From Morella rubra (taxonomy: Eukaryota; Streptophyta; Magnoliopsida; Fagales; Myricaceae), in the NCBI GenBank assembly GCA_003952965.2, contig CM025855.1:9768174-9832173 (forward strand): 64,000 bases of DNA, in the 5' to 3' direction. A program made the position numbers and the translations under genes. Below, one piece after another: positions 1-14,045 of the stretch. How positions within the stretch are numbered: position 1 is the first letter of the stretch; each line of letters starts with the position of its first letter. The notes beneath the pieces were generated by a model that was given only the letters and a program-made list of their open reading frames with translations, did not search any database and was not told where the DNA came from.

Positions 1-1861
1 TCGGATTAGATCCGTTTGTGCTATTTTCTTTCTAAAGAAGGAATCGTTGCTACATGAAGAAAAATATGTTTTTCCTTATTTATTTGAAATCTCTCTCTCA
101 CTGTAGTTTTGGAATCCAATTGGAAATGTATTGATTAAATTCAATTGTGAATGAATGACATGTTATTTGAATATTTGATTTGTTGTTATTTGGTTTATGC
201 AAATATAACATGTTGATATGATGGGGAAGAGAAAAGGGTTTCTCTTTCACAAAATAAAATGTGGCCAGCGGCATGGTGGGTTTCTGCCGTGCCACTGGCT
301 GGAGCTCCTCCAGTGAGACAGGAGCAGCATTTGGCCGGAGCTAACACGGTGTCTGGTAGCCTTCGAGGCTGCGGACACTAGCAGTTCAACACACCCGTGT
401 ATGACATAGGTGTGATGAAATAGGTGGCTACCGGCAGCCACCAGTGCACCGGACGGCAGCATAAATGGCTGCCGACGGCCTAGGAATCCAACGTGTGGCT
501 AGATCCATGGCCAGACAACGGCTGCCAAAGTGGCCAGCGGCCTATTGGTGCTTTCCCATGGCACAAGTGGCGCCCAGCATGGTGATGCTGGGTCGCCTGC
601 TTGGGCCAAACGGGTAGGGCAAATTTTTGCCCTATGCGGCCCATTTTTCTAGATTTAAAAAAGTGGCTGTTTTCACCATTTGGGCCGAAGTTTTTTTTAT
701 TAAGCCCAATTTTGTTTCAAGAGGAGAGGCCCAATAATTGGGCTCATTTTAGAAACGGTTGGGCTGGTTTTAAATTGTTGGGCTGAATTCTTTGTTTGAT
801 TTAAAACAGTGAAGGCCCAGTTTTATATTTGAAAAGGAAAAGGCCCAATTTTGTTTTCTAATGGATGTGGGCTATAGTTATAGAACTGCTGGGCCGTTTT
901 AAAATAAAACGTTTTCGGCTTTTTTAAGGGGCTGTTAGGCTATTTTAAGGCTGAATGTTTTATTTTAAAAGGGAGAAGCCCATGTTCGTTTTTGAAATGA
1001 ATTTTGACCCGGACCATGACCCATAAACCGAATAGGTGGGTCAAACGTTGACTGTTGACCAATTTGGTTTGACCGGGTTTGACTCGATTTGACCATTGAC
1101 TTTTTTCATTAAAAAAAATAAAAATAAAAATCAAGGGTTAAATGGGATTGTTTAGAGGAAATTAATCCCATGACATCCCATTGTTGGTAAATGAGAATTC
1201 TATTTTATTGAGTGTTGGATGAAACTAAAATAAGGGATTCCAATTTCTTAATTTTATAGTTTGTCTCATTTATTTCTTTGGAAGTTAAATGAGAATAGAT
1301 GAGAAGTGGGGGTGTTGACTAAAATAGCTGTACTGACCCATTTCAAAATTACATTTGAATTAGATAATGGTTGCCTTAATCAAATAAACACATACGCTAA
1401 AATAGTGAATATCGTGTTTGTTTGATGGCCAAAAGGAATATCAAGAATTATGAATAATTATATGCTATGAGTATGTGACATGAGATGAATTCGTAATGGA
1501 TAATTATTATTTGCTTTTACAATATGTGCCCATGGTTACTAAAATAGAATCATGTGCATATGAGGTAAGAGTTCTTGATACCCACTAGTGACACAGAATA
1601 TAATTGTTATATTCTAGATTTTTTTTGATTGCAATGTCATAGTGGGAGGTACCATTAGTTATTCAAAAACCCGATGCTAGTGGAATATAAATACATGGGA
1701 TTATTTTTTCTTTGTTTTTGCAAATTCAATATGTCAAATCTTTATCTTTTATATGATATTTTAGGACTGGACCAAAATGTTGTTGATCGAAATATGATTC
1801 CTTTTAAAGATATGCTATTATAGATGCGAATTTGATGGATTGTCCATTAAATTCTTAGTGT
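1..1861. other. No gene recognised; degraded repeat DNA upstream of copia pol
   Basis: No open frame here resembles a known protein. Positions 260-610 are GC-rich with repeated GGCCAGCGGC and CACTGGCTG-like words, and 600-900 repeats the word GGCCCAATTTT, giving a low-complexity look. The stretch sits just upstream of a copia protease motif, where gag and a 5' LTR would be expected, but I see neither a gag zinc knuckle nor an initiator-Met primer-binding site. It may be old retrotransposon leader or unrelated repeat DNA. Confidence 0.4.
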
Positions 1862-4593
1862 GTTGATTCAGGCGCTACATCTTACATTTGCAATACATTG
1901 CAAGGGTTTAAAGGAACCCGAAGATTGAATAAAAAGGGGAAATTGTGTTAAGAATGGGAACGACTGCAAATGTTGCAGCAACATCCATTGGTATTTTTCA
2001 CTTGAGTCTACAAAGAAATAAAACTTTGATTTTGGATGACTGTCTTTATGTGTCAGAAGTTCGTAGAAATTTGATCTCAGTTTCAAAACTTTGTTTATCA
2101 GGATATTCACTAATTTTTGGTTCTAAACTTGTTATCAAATTTAAAAATCAGTTTATAGCTTCTGGTACTATGAATGATAGTTTATATATTTTGGATATTA
2201 TGGTAGACTATGTGAATAATATTGAGAAAGATGCTGATACAGTGTTACAACTCTGAAAAGGAAGAGGGATGTGAATCCCACTTATTTGTGGCATCTGAGA
2301 CTTGGTCATGCTAATCTGGATAGGATCAACAGATTAGTGAGGGATGGGCCATTAGATCTTTTGAAGGTCGAACCCTACCCTATATGTGAACCTTGGTTGG
2401 AGGTAAAATGACCAAGAACCCTTTTAAGGGAAAAATGATAAGAGCTACTGGTTGACACACACTGATGTATGTGGTCCATTTAACCACATAGCCAAAGGAG
2501 GTTTTTCCTACTTCATTACTTTTTCAATGATTATTCCAGGTATGGTTATCTATACCTGATGAAACAAAAATCTGAAACCTTTGAAAGTTCAAAGAATTTT
2601 AGATGGAAGTAAAAACCAATTGGAAAGGAGTATCAAGATACTCAAGTCTGACAGAGGAGATGAATACATCTCTGGTGAATTTCAAACATATCTACGAGAT
2701 AAAGGCATCACATCTCAGATGACTCTCCGTGCTACACCACAACACAATGGTGTTGCAGAAAGAAGAAATCGAACCTTATTGGATATGGTTCGATCAATGA
2801 TGAGCATATCTGAATTACCTATATATTTTTAGGGTTACGCCTTGGAGGCAGCTGTTTATATCTTAAACATGATACCCACTAAGTCAGTTCCAAAATCTCC
2901 TTATGAATTATGGAATGGTAAGAGACTTAGTCTTAATCATTTGAGAGTATGTGGATGTCCAGCTCACGTTAAAGTGTTTAATGTGGGAAAGCAGGAATCA
3001 AGGACTATAAAGTGTGTATTTGTGGGTTACCAAAAATGGCACTGGATATCATTTTATGATCCATGTGATAAAAAAGTAATTATCAGTAGGAACACAACTT
3101 TTCTTGAAGAAGAGTATTGCCTTAGTAAAGGCAGAAGCAAGATTGTTCTTGGAGAACAGTTTGCTGAGCTAGTAACTCAGGCAGATGAGATCAATGAAAG
3201 GAATATTACTAAACCTACTAATGATTCTGAAAAGTTCAGAACTCAGGAGCCTCAACGTAGTACAAGGGTAATTAGGCCTCCAGTGAGATTATTATTGCTA
3301 AATGAGATTTATCAAATGGAATAGAAGGGATTGGATGATGATCCATACAATTACCAAGAGGCTATATGTGACAAGGATGCAGCACACTGGAAAATGGCAA
3401 TGGAGTCTGAGATGGACTCCATGTACTCCAATGAGGTCTGGACATTTGTTGATCAACCAAAAGGCATCAAGCCTATAGGTTGTAAATGGTGTTCAAAAGA
3501 AAGAGGAGGACCCACTGGATAGGTAGAGACCTTTAAAGCCAGACTGGTAGCGAAGGGTTATACTCAAAAACATGGTATTGACTATGAGGAAACTTTTTCA
3601 CCAGTGGCTATGATGAAGTCCATCAGAATTCTGTTGTCTATTGCAGCTCATTATGATTATGAGATATGACAGATGGATGTTAAAACCGTATTTTTGAATG
3701 GGTACATCCATGAGGAGATTTATATGGAACAACCTGAGGGTTTCCAATCTCCAGATAATGAGGCAAAAGTGTGCAAATTGAATAAGTCCATTTATGGACT
3801 TAAACAGCATCGCGTTGTTGGAACATGCGTTTTGATGAAATGATCAAAGAGTTTGGTTTTTCGCAAAACATGGATGAGCCTTGTGTATACAAGGAGATTA
3901 GTGGGAGTTCAGTGATGTTTTTGATTTTGTATGTTGATGATATTCTACTTATAGGGAATGACGTCGGGGCGATGTCATCTGTGAAAACATGGTTGGCAAA
4001 CATTTTTCAATAAAAGACCTCGGGGAAGTGTCCTATATTCTTGGAATCAAATTGTTTAGAGACCGAGAAAAGAGGCTTTTGGGACTTTCACAAGTCCACT
4101 ATATTGACAACATACTAGCAAGGTTTAGTATGCAGGATGCCAAGAAAGGGTTCTTACCTTTAGGCATAATATTCATCTCTCCAAAAGGATGTCTCCCGAG
4201 ACACAAGAAGAGAGAGATAAGATGAGTTCATGTCCTTATGCTTTGGCTGTAGGGAGCCTCATGTATGCAATGCTTTGTACAAGGCCAGATATTAGTCATG
4301 TTGTTAGTGTTGTGAGTAGATATCAATCAAACCCAGGTCCTGAACACTAGACAGCAGTTAAGCATATCCTCAAGTATTTAAAAAGGACCAAACACTACAT
4401 GTTGGTGTTTGGAGGTGAGGATTTGCAAATACATAGAAAGAAGGTTTCATCTTATACGTGACATAGTGAACGGGGTGATGTGGTTATGAACAAGATAGCG
4501 TCAACTGAGAACATTACAGACCTGTTCACAAAGATATTGACGCAAAAGGTGTTTGAGAAACATTTAGAGTCAATGGGAGTCAAGTATATATAA
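1862..4593 (+). pseudogene. Ty1/copia retrotransposon pol remnant (protease-integrase-RT-RNase H)
   Basis: Copia-type polyprotein in the usual order, broken by many stops and frameshifts. The protease motif VDSGAT lies at 1862-1879. The pre-integrase zinc region with WHLRLGHAN is near 2290-2330. The integrase core follows (LKSDRGDEY at about 2640, then TPQHNGVAERRNRT near 2730-2780). Reverse transcriptase spans about 3330-4230, with [10 protein letters not shown] (3540), QMDVKTVFLNG (3670) and the catalytic YVDDILL near 3930. RNase H is truncated: sequence around 4435 jumps from LKYLKRTKHYM to the extreme C terminus (IASTENITDLFTKIL). Gag is not found. Stops at 2256, 2830, 3324, 3520 and 3668 show it cannot make a full protein. 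Copia assignment follows from integrase preceding reverse transcriptase. Confidence 0.93.
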
Positions 4594-4618
4594 CTGGTTT
4601 TAAGTGCAAGTGGGAGAT

Positions 4619-6112
4619 TATAAGAAGTATGCCCTAAAAACTAGTTTTATTTAAGGATGATTATAAGATAATTATTTATTTTGTGTTTATCACATATGTT
4701 TATTTATTTATGGGTATTGTGTTGTGGCATAAGATGTCACACAGTTTTATTGTTAAGTGACATTGTAGAGAAGTCATGCCAATGATTAATGAATCAAAGG
4801 CGGAGAGTATGACTTTTCGGTTCCTTGTTTACTTGACGTTTGTTCTAGACCAAGGTACATGTTTATGTTATAGGTCTACACTCGTGCCTCTATTAAATAG
4901 GATGATGGACTCTGTCATTGAGGTGGTGACCTTAAGCAAACGAGTGGATGCATTGTAAGAGTACATGCATTGAACGGGATCAAATATGAATATCTTCTAG
5001 AAGTGATCACCGATGGTGAGAATGATATTCGGCACAATCGACTTATGTATCCTTAGACCTGAGAGGTTTATATGGAATTGTTTGTTGTATACTTGTGCTC
5101 TGACTGAGTCATTTGGTGATGATCTTTATAGGTCAAATATTCCAGACAAAGTTGGGTCTTGTATATAGTAAATAGTTTTGTATAATGCTCAATAAGGAAT
5201 CCACCAGTCTCTTAACGAGATAGTATATTCATTAAATCTGTATGGGGTTGAACTCTGAAAAATCACTGGCCAATGTAATTAATAAATTGTTTTGGAAACA
5301 ATTTGGGAGTTCAACAAAATTACAAATTGGAATTAAGAATTATATGAGCTGGGGATTTAATCGGTGAAATTATTCTGATCCTATTGGCTCATGTGGAATA
5401 TAGAATGGTGGAAGGATAAATAAGTTAATATTGTTAGCAAAAGGGATTTCACAAATCAATCTCAAAATTCTCGGGGGTGAATTGTAATATGTTGATGGAC
5501 ATGATTACAATTAGTAGAAGCCCAAAATTCGAAATAAAAGAATATAAGGGAGTTAATGGAAAAGAGTTTTTCCATGTGATCCTACGGCGAGATTTGAGAT
5601 CCCTAACGATCCCACGCACTATCACAACTAGGGTTTTCATATAGGATAGTTATGAGATAGTCTACCCTAGTAGTAGAATTAATGGAATGGACTAATTGTT
5701 AGTCTAAGAGTTGGCCATCAGAACTCAGAGAAAACCTTAAGATAGTTGTGAGCGTGGAGAAGAAGGAGGCAAAACACTTGAGCTACTATTGTGGAATCTC
5801 GAGATTGTGAGTTCGACAAGAACCTAAAGATTATAAAAGAATTCTCGAGATCTAAAAAGAGAATTGGTAAGTTAATTTTCTGCAGACAAACTTTCAAACA
5901 GAACCGGCCAAGTACATTGGGCAAGATAGGATCAAACAATTTGCTTCGATGATGAAGTCCATTCTATATACTTTGGAAAACTTGTGCTAACTCGTATTAT
6001 TGCTTCTTTTTTGTTATACACATAAAATGAATTCCCATTTCATCATGTATACGTTTATAATTCTAAACCAATGTATCATATTGTAAAGGTAAATAAGTTC
6101 ATATCCTTAACA
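4619..6112 (+). repeat. Probable 3' LTR of the Ty1/copia remnant
   Basis: A polypurine tract (AAGTGGGAGAT, 4608-4618) follows the end of RNase H and is the usual copia 3' LTR primer site. The LTR would start TATAAGAAGTATGCCC, with the expected TG changed to TA, and end CTTAACA at 6112. This gives about 1.49 kb. No second LTR copy was found upstream in the window, so the limits rest on the polypurine tract and the terminal ACA only. Confidence 0.6.
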
Positions 6113-6810
6113 AACAAGAAGTTAAGAACATTAATCAGTTGACATCCGAGTTTCTTTCGACATAAAACAACTGCCACAAAACTAGATTAAGAAACCATTA
6201 CTCTTTCTAAGTATGTCAGCTTGAAAAGCTGCAGGCATCACATGCGTTTCATGAGAATGTTGATCTGAGTTCCTTTATCATACATGAACTCCAGCCGATC
6301 TGAAAACTCTTGGATTTTTCTTATAGAATCGATGGAACAATTCATCAATAATCTCAGCCCCGAAATATTTGCTGATTATATCAGAAAGGCTAGCTCTTAG
6401 CTGCATCATGGAAAGCTGCCCACTCATCGGACGACCATCCATTATTGACTGATGAGTTGTCATCCCCATTCTCTCATTGCTAAAATGCCCATCTTTGGCC
6501 ACGAGCTCTGTCATTTCCCTAGCCCAGGTAGCATAGATTGGTAAGTTGAAGGAGTCCACCTCAGCTTCACTAATTAATCCCAGCACAAAAGATGAGGCTT
6601 TTTGGTTCTCACTCTCTATACATTCACGAAACACTGAAGAACAAGGTGAAGAAATGTGCAACAAATTAATTGGACAGAATCAAGCGAGGAAATCGTGAGG
6701 CATCCAAATTGAAAATATTAATTATAGCCAACTTCTAACTCACCTCCGCGGCCATGTCCATGAGGCTTATCCCCAGGAAATCAAACATCACTCCCCGGGT
6801 ACACAAGAAT

Positions 6811-6955
6811 CACTACAACAAAAAAGACTTTGGGTGACAAAAAAAAATGTCACCCAAAGCACTAATTTCGTCAGCTAATGTTTTGGGTGACAAAACTGAG
6901 TTGTCACCCGGTTTGTCACCTAAAGCCTGTCAGCCAAAGTTTTGGGTGACGATTT
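6811..6955. repeat. CACTA-1 left terminal and subterminal repeats
   Basis: After the CACTACAA terminus, the unit TTTGGGTGACA is followed after a short A run by TGTCACCCAAA (about 6830-6859), a near-perfect hairpin. The words GGGTGACAAAA, GTCACCC and GTCACCTAAAG then recur to about 6955. The same GGTGACAAA words occur just inside the ends of CACTA-2 and CACTA-3, which ties the three into one family. Such subterminal repeats are normally transposase-binding sites in En/Spm elements. Confidence 0.85.
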
Positions 6956-7639
6956 TGGTATTGTTGCTCGAAACCGTTCGGACATTTTACAACACCGTCC
7001 TAATGGTTTTGTGTCATAGCGGCGAAATTGAAAATTGTCATGCCCAGTACAATCCATCCTTTCGCCTAAGCTATGCGAACATACTCTCCATACATTCGGA
7101 CAGCTCATGCGAACGGTTCGTCCAATGTGACGAAATGAATTTTGTCATGTACAATCCATGCGCACAGATATACAACATCGTCCGACGTGTCCATACATTG
7201 AGTCCGGATGCTTTCGTAAAGACGTCAGCACCGTTGTTTCATTTATGACGAAATACTTATTTGTCATCCTCAAAATCCGTTTGAACTATGACATATAAAG
7301 TTCAGATACTTGTTCAGTTGAACACGTTCGAACGTATCGTTGTATCATGCGCACGTTTGCTTAATAAAAGATCATGTGCACGCGATGTGTGCGAACGGAT
7401 AATTATGCTTGTGCACGTTATCAACGCCAAATAACCGTTCGGACAACCTTTTATACCGTTCAAACTTTTTTCTTTGTATTTGAATTAATTTAATTAAAAT
7501 TTTAAAAATAATTTACAAATAATATAAATAGAAAGATATTCAATGCTCATAATATAATAAAATATCTACAAATATGCAATCGTTATTAAAAGTAAATAAA
7601 ATACATAATTGATAAGTACTGACAAAGTAGTAAAAATAT

Positions 7640-9400
7640 ATAAATCTACCCAAATTTTCGTTTGGGTGTCGAACGAGATTGCAGCTGTCTGATCTGCTCC
7701 ACCAGTTGCTCACGCATCTGCTCCGCCATTAGTTGCATCCTCCGTTCTTGTTGTTCCACTAGGCTCCTTTGCTGCTCCTCCATCATCTTTCGGTGCTCTT
7801 CATCTTTTTTCCATTGCTGCTTGCCATCATCTGCATCAGCTCTTCATCTTTCTTCCGTTGCTGCTCCTCCATCATCTGTAGATGCTCTCGCATCGTCTGC
7901 TCCATATCTGACCGCTTGACGAGAAGCGCTTCATATTCCAATTGTCTAGCCCTCATCTCCTCAATCTGTAATCTGCCTCCTCCAACCTCCGGGACAAATC
8001 AACGGACGATGCTGATGAAGATGATCCAACAGACCGTACTGAACGGCCTAAACCTCGCACGTAACCCGCTTTCGTCCCCAACACCTCAGCGAAGATCTCC
8101 ACTTCGGTGTATTACTTTCCCTCTGACTCGTACTGCAACTGTAATGCCTCCATTTTTTCCTACAAAATTAAAAAAGAAGATAAAAACTAGCACATATGAA
8201 ACATAAACGCACACGAATGCATCATTAAATCTAACATTACAACTTACAAAATTTTTCCGTGCATCTTCTGATGTCCACATGCCATCCTTATTAGTATGCG
8301 TCTTTTTATAAAGCAATGTATGACTAATCTCATCAGATTTTGGATTTTTCTATACACCAAAAGAAATATAAAACATGCATATTAAAATACCTAAGTCATT
8401 TATTTAAATAATAAATAATAAAAATTTAAATTTATTACTTACTAACAACGCTCTCGCGCGTTGGAAAGACCTCGCTCCCGATGTGTGTACAATCTTCAGC
8501 TTAGCTCTATTCTCCTTGTTGATTGCACTCCTCCTCTGCATTGTACATTTACAGTTGTTACCACAATTAATAATAAAATAAAATAAATGTTCAGGATGGA
8601 ATAAAAATGTTAACCTGAAATTCCTCGCTCGCGAATAAATCACAAACACGAGTCCATTCTTCCATGTTCATATCGGGATACGGTGCTCTAACGCCTCTTC
8701 TTTGGAATTGAACACCGAGTAATGCTGGAACATTCTATTTTTGTGCGTCCTGTACGCTGTGTTCATCGTAGACGTCACAGTGATGCGATCCTCGGCTCGG
8801 TCGTAATCTAGTTGGAAGTCATTCTTAACATATATAACAGTTAGTAAACGCAAAAAAGTTTCAACAATTAAAATTTAATAAATTATACTTACCAACACTC
8901 GGTTCATCACATACGATTTAACCTCTTCGGGGACCTCCTTCCACTTACTCGTCTCAAATGGGACATGTTGTCGAACGAGCGCACCAATATGACTCGAGAG
9001 CATTGGGACGCCTTGTCATCACCGCCCGTACGTCCATCAGGGATATGGACAGTCAGCTTTCCTTCAGTGTGAGCCTTGAGTAAGGCAATCCCGTGCATAC
9101 TACCTCGAACGTGTCTGATTCCAGACGTCGCTACAAATGAAGAACAATAAATTTAAAATTCAGTTAAGCATAGAAATTTAAAAGTCATAATATTTAATTT
9201 TGATTGACGGGGTAAGATACTTACATGCACAACTACTTTGGGTGCCTACTGGACTGGCTGTGGCAGGGGACGTAATTCGTTCCTATCCCTAAGTGAAGGA
9301 CCTGACACTGCTAGTGTACCGGGACTACTCTCAGCTCGAACTGATGAATCGCACCGAAGACGTTTCCTCTTGCTGGCATGACGTCGTCCTGTGACAAATA
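7640..9400 (-). pseudogene. CACTA-1 Ptta/En/Spm-type (Transposase_24) gene
   Basis: Minus-strand pieces read as the second protein typical of plant En/Spm elements. A conserved start (RGMHGIALLKAHTEGKLTV, then IPDGR) is at 9110-9010, followed by a segment with DYDRAEDRITVTSTM and NTAYRTHKNRMFQHY at 8830-8690, where the family has MRTAYRxYKxRLxxHF. The C-terminal part (about 7990-7655) is a Gln/Glu/Arg-rich coiled coil ending in KRKFG. Exons are separated by AT-rich introns. Frameshifts near 9000 and 8940 and unclear junctions make an intact product unlikely. In the family this protein is thought to act with the transposase; here that is inferred only. Confidence 0.75.
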
Positions 9401-9487
9401 AATCAATATTAGAGAAAAAAAACACAATGAACATGTTACTCAAAATGAATATAAAATAGAAACGCAAAGTAAATTGAAACGATAAAG

Positions 9488-12400
9488 TTACTTTAGTCTC
9501 GGAGTCATATTCTTCAGAATCACTACAATCTTCACTGAACGATTCCGAGGAATCATCGGTTCCTTCTACTTCACGTTGTTGTGACCGCTCTTATCTGTTA
9601 CGGCACATAAGCCTCGACGTCATTTCTAGTCAACGGGATCATGTCAAAGGAGCTAAAGTCCACAAAAAGCTCAATAGACTCATTCTCTGGTATGCTTCAC
9701 GGTTCGATGGTCCTTCTCCATTTCACTAGCTTCCTCCTCAATATGTGGAATATCATACATGTTTCTAGGGGTAATCTTTTGAACAATCTTTCAGTGACCG
9801 CCCAACTTCATATCATCATATAAAACACTTGATTCCCCTGAGAAGCTAGCACGAACAGGTCGTCTTTGTACCACTTTCGGGATGTGTTAATACTAACAAA
9901 CCAACCACTTTTATCAAGACCTAAGTTTTGAGTACTCAAGTCAAACCAATCACATTTTAGTAAATAAACTAAATTCCCCCGCAAATAACGCAACGCGTAA
10001 ATATCCACGACCTGACCGTAAAAATCAACATCTTCCCCATCATGGTCCCGGAACAACCACACCACTATTCTGAGTGTTACGAAACTGTTCACGAAAGACC
10101 GTGTGAAACCTAACTCCATTCACTACACACCTAGAGTAATAAACTGCTCGTTGATCCGGACCAGATGTTAATACATACAAATCATCCGACAACGGGCCTG
10201 AATTTTCATTGAGCATAGTTTGAACCTAAAATAGTTAACACGTGTTAACTTTGACTCTAAAAAAAATGATCACTTTAAATTAAACATATAATAGGGAAAA
10301 AATTAAATAAATACCCGATTTCTAAACCATAACGGAAATTCTTCTTCGTGCCTCCTATCAACATTTATTGGTGATTCCCTCCTCATCTCTTCCAAATTCT
10401 TGCTATAAAGAAATAAGAAATTTTATATTAAATTAAGTATAATGAACTGATAAGTGTTTAAGTGAGCAAATATTCTTGTGCTTCATCTTCCCCATATACC
10501 TCTCCATTGGATACATCCATCAAAATTGAACTGGACCCCCAAGTTTCACCTCCTGAGGTAAATGAATAGCTAAATGAACCATAATAGTAAAAAATGATGG
10601 TGGAATATATGTTCCAACTTGCAAAGAATCATTCCGATGTCCTTCTCTAACTGGTCCACAACGTCTAAACGTATTGTTCTTGAGCACAAGTCTCTGAAGA
10701 ATAAGCTCAACTCAGTTAACACTGTACATATTTCGTGTCCTAACAACCTGTATATCATTGCCGGTACAGTCGCTGCAACAAGACAGGTGAGTAGTGACTC
10801 TTCATACCATTATTTTCCCTTCATTTATATTCACGCATCAGGATATGTTAGAGGTGTATCTATCTGGAAACTTAACACCCTTCAGCCATTCACAACACTT
10901 CATATGTTCATCCTTCGTTAAAGTAAATAATGCTTGAGGCATCACCTCCTGCTGACCCCGAACTTGCAAATCTAAGTCCTTTTTAATGGCCATTAATGCC
11001 AAGTCCCGCTGAGCACTAGAATTGTCCTTCGTCTTACCATCGACGTTCATCAAAGTTCCCAACACATTGTCACAAATATTCTTCTCTATGTGCATGACGT
11101 CCAAATTATGTCGAAGTTTCAACTCTGACCAGTACGGCAACTCAAAGAATATGCTGCGCTTCGTCCAACTTAACTCATTGTTAGCCCGTTTTCTCTTCTT
11201 CTGAGTCTTCCTAAACGAACATAACGGTACGATTCAAGTTGTTGAAGTATCTCCTCTCAGTGACTTCTTCAGGCGCTGCTCTAAACTCTTTTTTCCTGTC
11301 AAATATGTCGACATCATGCCTCCACCATGCGTCATAGGCAAATACTGGCGATGTCCCAAAAAATAATGTTTGCCCCCATGTTTCAACCAAAATGACGTTG
11401 TGTTCGCATTGCAATTAGGGCATGCTAACTGTCCTTTCGTACTCCAACCATAAAGATTACCATAAGCGGGGAAGTCATTTATTGTCCAAAGTAAAACAGC
11501 ATGTAACTTGAATGAACCTGACACGACTGCGTCGTACATCTGCATTCCATTTCCCACAAGTCCTTCAACTCAACTACCAATGGTTGTAAGTAGACGTTGA
11601 TATCATTCCCGGGACTTCTTGGACCCAGGAATAAGCAACGACAGCATAAAACTTGAATCCTTAATACATTTCCATGGCGGCAAATTGTATGGAATTAGTA
11701 CCACTGGCCATATACTATACGATAAGCTCATGTTGCCAAACGGATTGAACCCGTTAGATGTGAAACCCAACTGAACGTTCCGAGATTCCGACCAAACCAT
11801 TCATACTTCTTATCGAGGTCTTCCATACCCTAGAGTCTGCAGGATGCCTCATCACCCCATCTTCAACCACACGCTTCTCTTGGTGCCACCGCATATCCGT
11901 TGTTGTTTGCCTCGATAGAAACAATCTCTGCAACCTCGGTTTCAAGGGAAAATGCCGCAACACTTTTTGAGGAACCTTTGATTTGCTATTCTGACTGTAC
12001 TTCCACCTCGATTCCCCACACACCAGACACTCTTGTAACTCACTGTGCTCCTTCCAAAACAGTACACAGTCATTTAAGCACGCATGTATGTTATCGTAGC
12101 TAAATCCTAAATTCTTTCTTAACTTTTTCGCCTCATAATAAGATTTAGGAAGTGTCTCCCCTCCAGCAGCGCATCTTTTATCAACCCAACACATCTTCAA
12201 ACGCCTTTACAGTCAAATTATTCTCCGACTTCACATGAAGTAACCTAACAACGAAAGACAACTTCGAGTACTTCTTACACCGGGATACAACTCTCGCTCA
12301 GCATTGCCCATAACTTGGTATACGCGAAAAACCCATCTCCAAACCCAGACTCGACTGTTTCAGGACCCAAAATATTTTCACCAGCGTTCTCATCAACCCC

Positions 12401-12741
12401 TGCTCCGCCTCAAAATCTTCTAACATGTCTCTCATATCATCATTTATGTTTCCCTTAGAGTCCTCATTGCTCGGTTTAGGTTCTAAAGTGACTACCCAGT
12501 TAGGAACTTCTGAAATTGACTCTCCGTGAAATACCCAATGAGTGTAACTCTGGTCAAACCCAATTATGAATAAATGATCCTCCATCTCGTCTACATGTTT
12601 GAACAACACATTCTTACATGGACATCTTATCAGTCCACGACTATCTGCATAACTACGGGCAACACTCATAAAATCCCGAACACCATCACTATACTTTACA
12701 CTTTTGAGTCTATCAGCCTCATAAATCCAGATTTTATCCAT
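9488..12741 (-). pseudogene. CACTA-1 TNP2 transposase, frameshifted
   Basis: Domains in order on the minus strand: the transposase-associated N terminus (MDKIWIYEADRL from 12741, with CPCKNC-like CPCKNV); the LPKSYYEAKKLRKNLG region (12150); the TNP2 core with KVPQKVLRHFPLKPRLQRLF (about 11960), FNPFGNMSLSYSIWPVVLIP (11730) and LLWTINDFPAYGNLYGWSTK (11480); HNLDVMHIEKNICDNVLGTL (11100); a DUF4218-like part with LCSRTIRLDVVDQLEKDI (10700); and a DUF4216-like part with VDFYGQVVDIYALRYLRGN (10020). An acidic tail, DDSSESFSEDCSDSEEYDSE, closes it near 9550-9490. Stops and frameshifts occur near 12300, 12120, 11800, 11600 and 11210. In the family this protein binds and cuts the element ends. The same domain order and acidic tail occur in CACTA-3. 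Confidence 0.9.
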
Positions 12742-13219
12742 ATTGTTCCTTCAAAGAAAAAATACAAACAATAATGCAAACAATAATACAAACAATAATG
12801 CAAACAATGATGACATTCACACTCAACTCCATTTCTTCAGGTGATAGGCCTATCCCATTCAAGTTTACAATATCACGTACTGCACGTAATTGACCCGACT
12901 ATTGTGACCGATGCTTTAGAAATTTCGACAGCATTTCCCCTCAGTCTCCAGATACACGCCTACAACATTGAGCATAAACACCCACCATTGAAGGCAAGTG
13001 TACAAGCTCAATGCTGAATGTGTATCCGGAAGACAAAAGGAGATTTGCATCGAAATTTCTAAACACAACTGTCACAATATCATATACAATTACGCACATT
13101 ATGCATATTGTAAACTCAAACTATCCATAACGTGGACAATTCAAGAATTACACGAGTTGTTATCCGAACTCCGTGTAATTCTTAAACGGGGGCTAAGCTA
13201 CTAAATGAATGCATGAACA

Positions 13220-14045
13220 TCACAACAAAACACGTTCGGACGCTCATAACCATCCGAACATAAAATATAAGCGTTCGGACCTATTTTGGAAAGCGTCCGG
13301 ACGGTACATAAACCATCCAAATTCGATGATGACATTTGACGAACAGATGACATTTTCAACACAAATTCATGCCAAAATCAACCCAAATGACAAATATTTC
13401 AATATAAACACATCACAACCAACTCCAAACTCAATTTGATCATTTTAGACCCTAAAAATTCAAAAAACACATACTTTGATATCCTAAAATCCATGATTTT
13501 CATCCTAAAATAAATAAATAAAATAAAACCCACTAACCTTAAATGCAATCCAATCCAAAATCCCAAATAGGTTGCTCCTTTCACACCCTTTTCAATGAGA
13601 TTAACGTCTTAAATCAGCTCCCTCTTCTCTTCTTGCTCAAATCTCTCAAATTTCTAAGTTTTGACCGTTTTCGCTATATTGTCCGCGATTTCCCATCTTT
13701 CAAACGAATATAATCCGTTCGGACGCCTATGTGTAAAAGATTAAGAGGGAAAAACATGCTGCCTAAATTTTCATACCGTCCGCAGAAACTTACAGCTGAC
13801 GACACCATTTTAGCAACCACCAAACGACAGCGTCTGATCTTGAAAAAACGTCCGGACTCACCATAAAACGTCTGAACGCTTTCTTAACTTTCACGGCGCC
13901 GTTTGGAAACCCATAAACGACAGCGTCTCAACACTACAATCTAAAAAAAGCGTCTGAACAGTGTATCAATTACCGTCCGATGCTTTTCTTGCGAAGTACG
14001 ACACCGTTCGACCTTACTGTAATACGTCCGGACGGTTATCCTCTA
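13220..14045. repeat. CACTA-1 non-coding block rich in CGTCCGGACG-like motifs
   Basis: Between the transposase gene and ORF2 there is no coding sequence. Repeated near-palindromes stand out: CGTTCGGACG (13230), CCATCCGAAC (13250), GCGTTCGGAC (13272), GCGTCCGGACGG (13298), CCGTTCGGACG (13716), CGTCCGGAC (13848), CCGTTCGACC (14004) and TACGTCCGGACGG (14026). Spacing is irregular. Such copies were not noticed inside the transposase exons. Confidence 0.75.

Noticed and set aside
7662-8206. Cys/Ser-rich plus-strand frames
   Set aside because: They are the antisense of the Gln/Glu-rich coiled-coil end of the CACTA-1 Transposase_24 gene.
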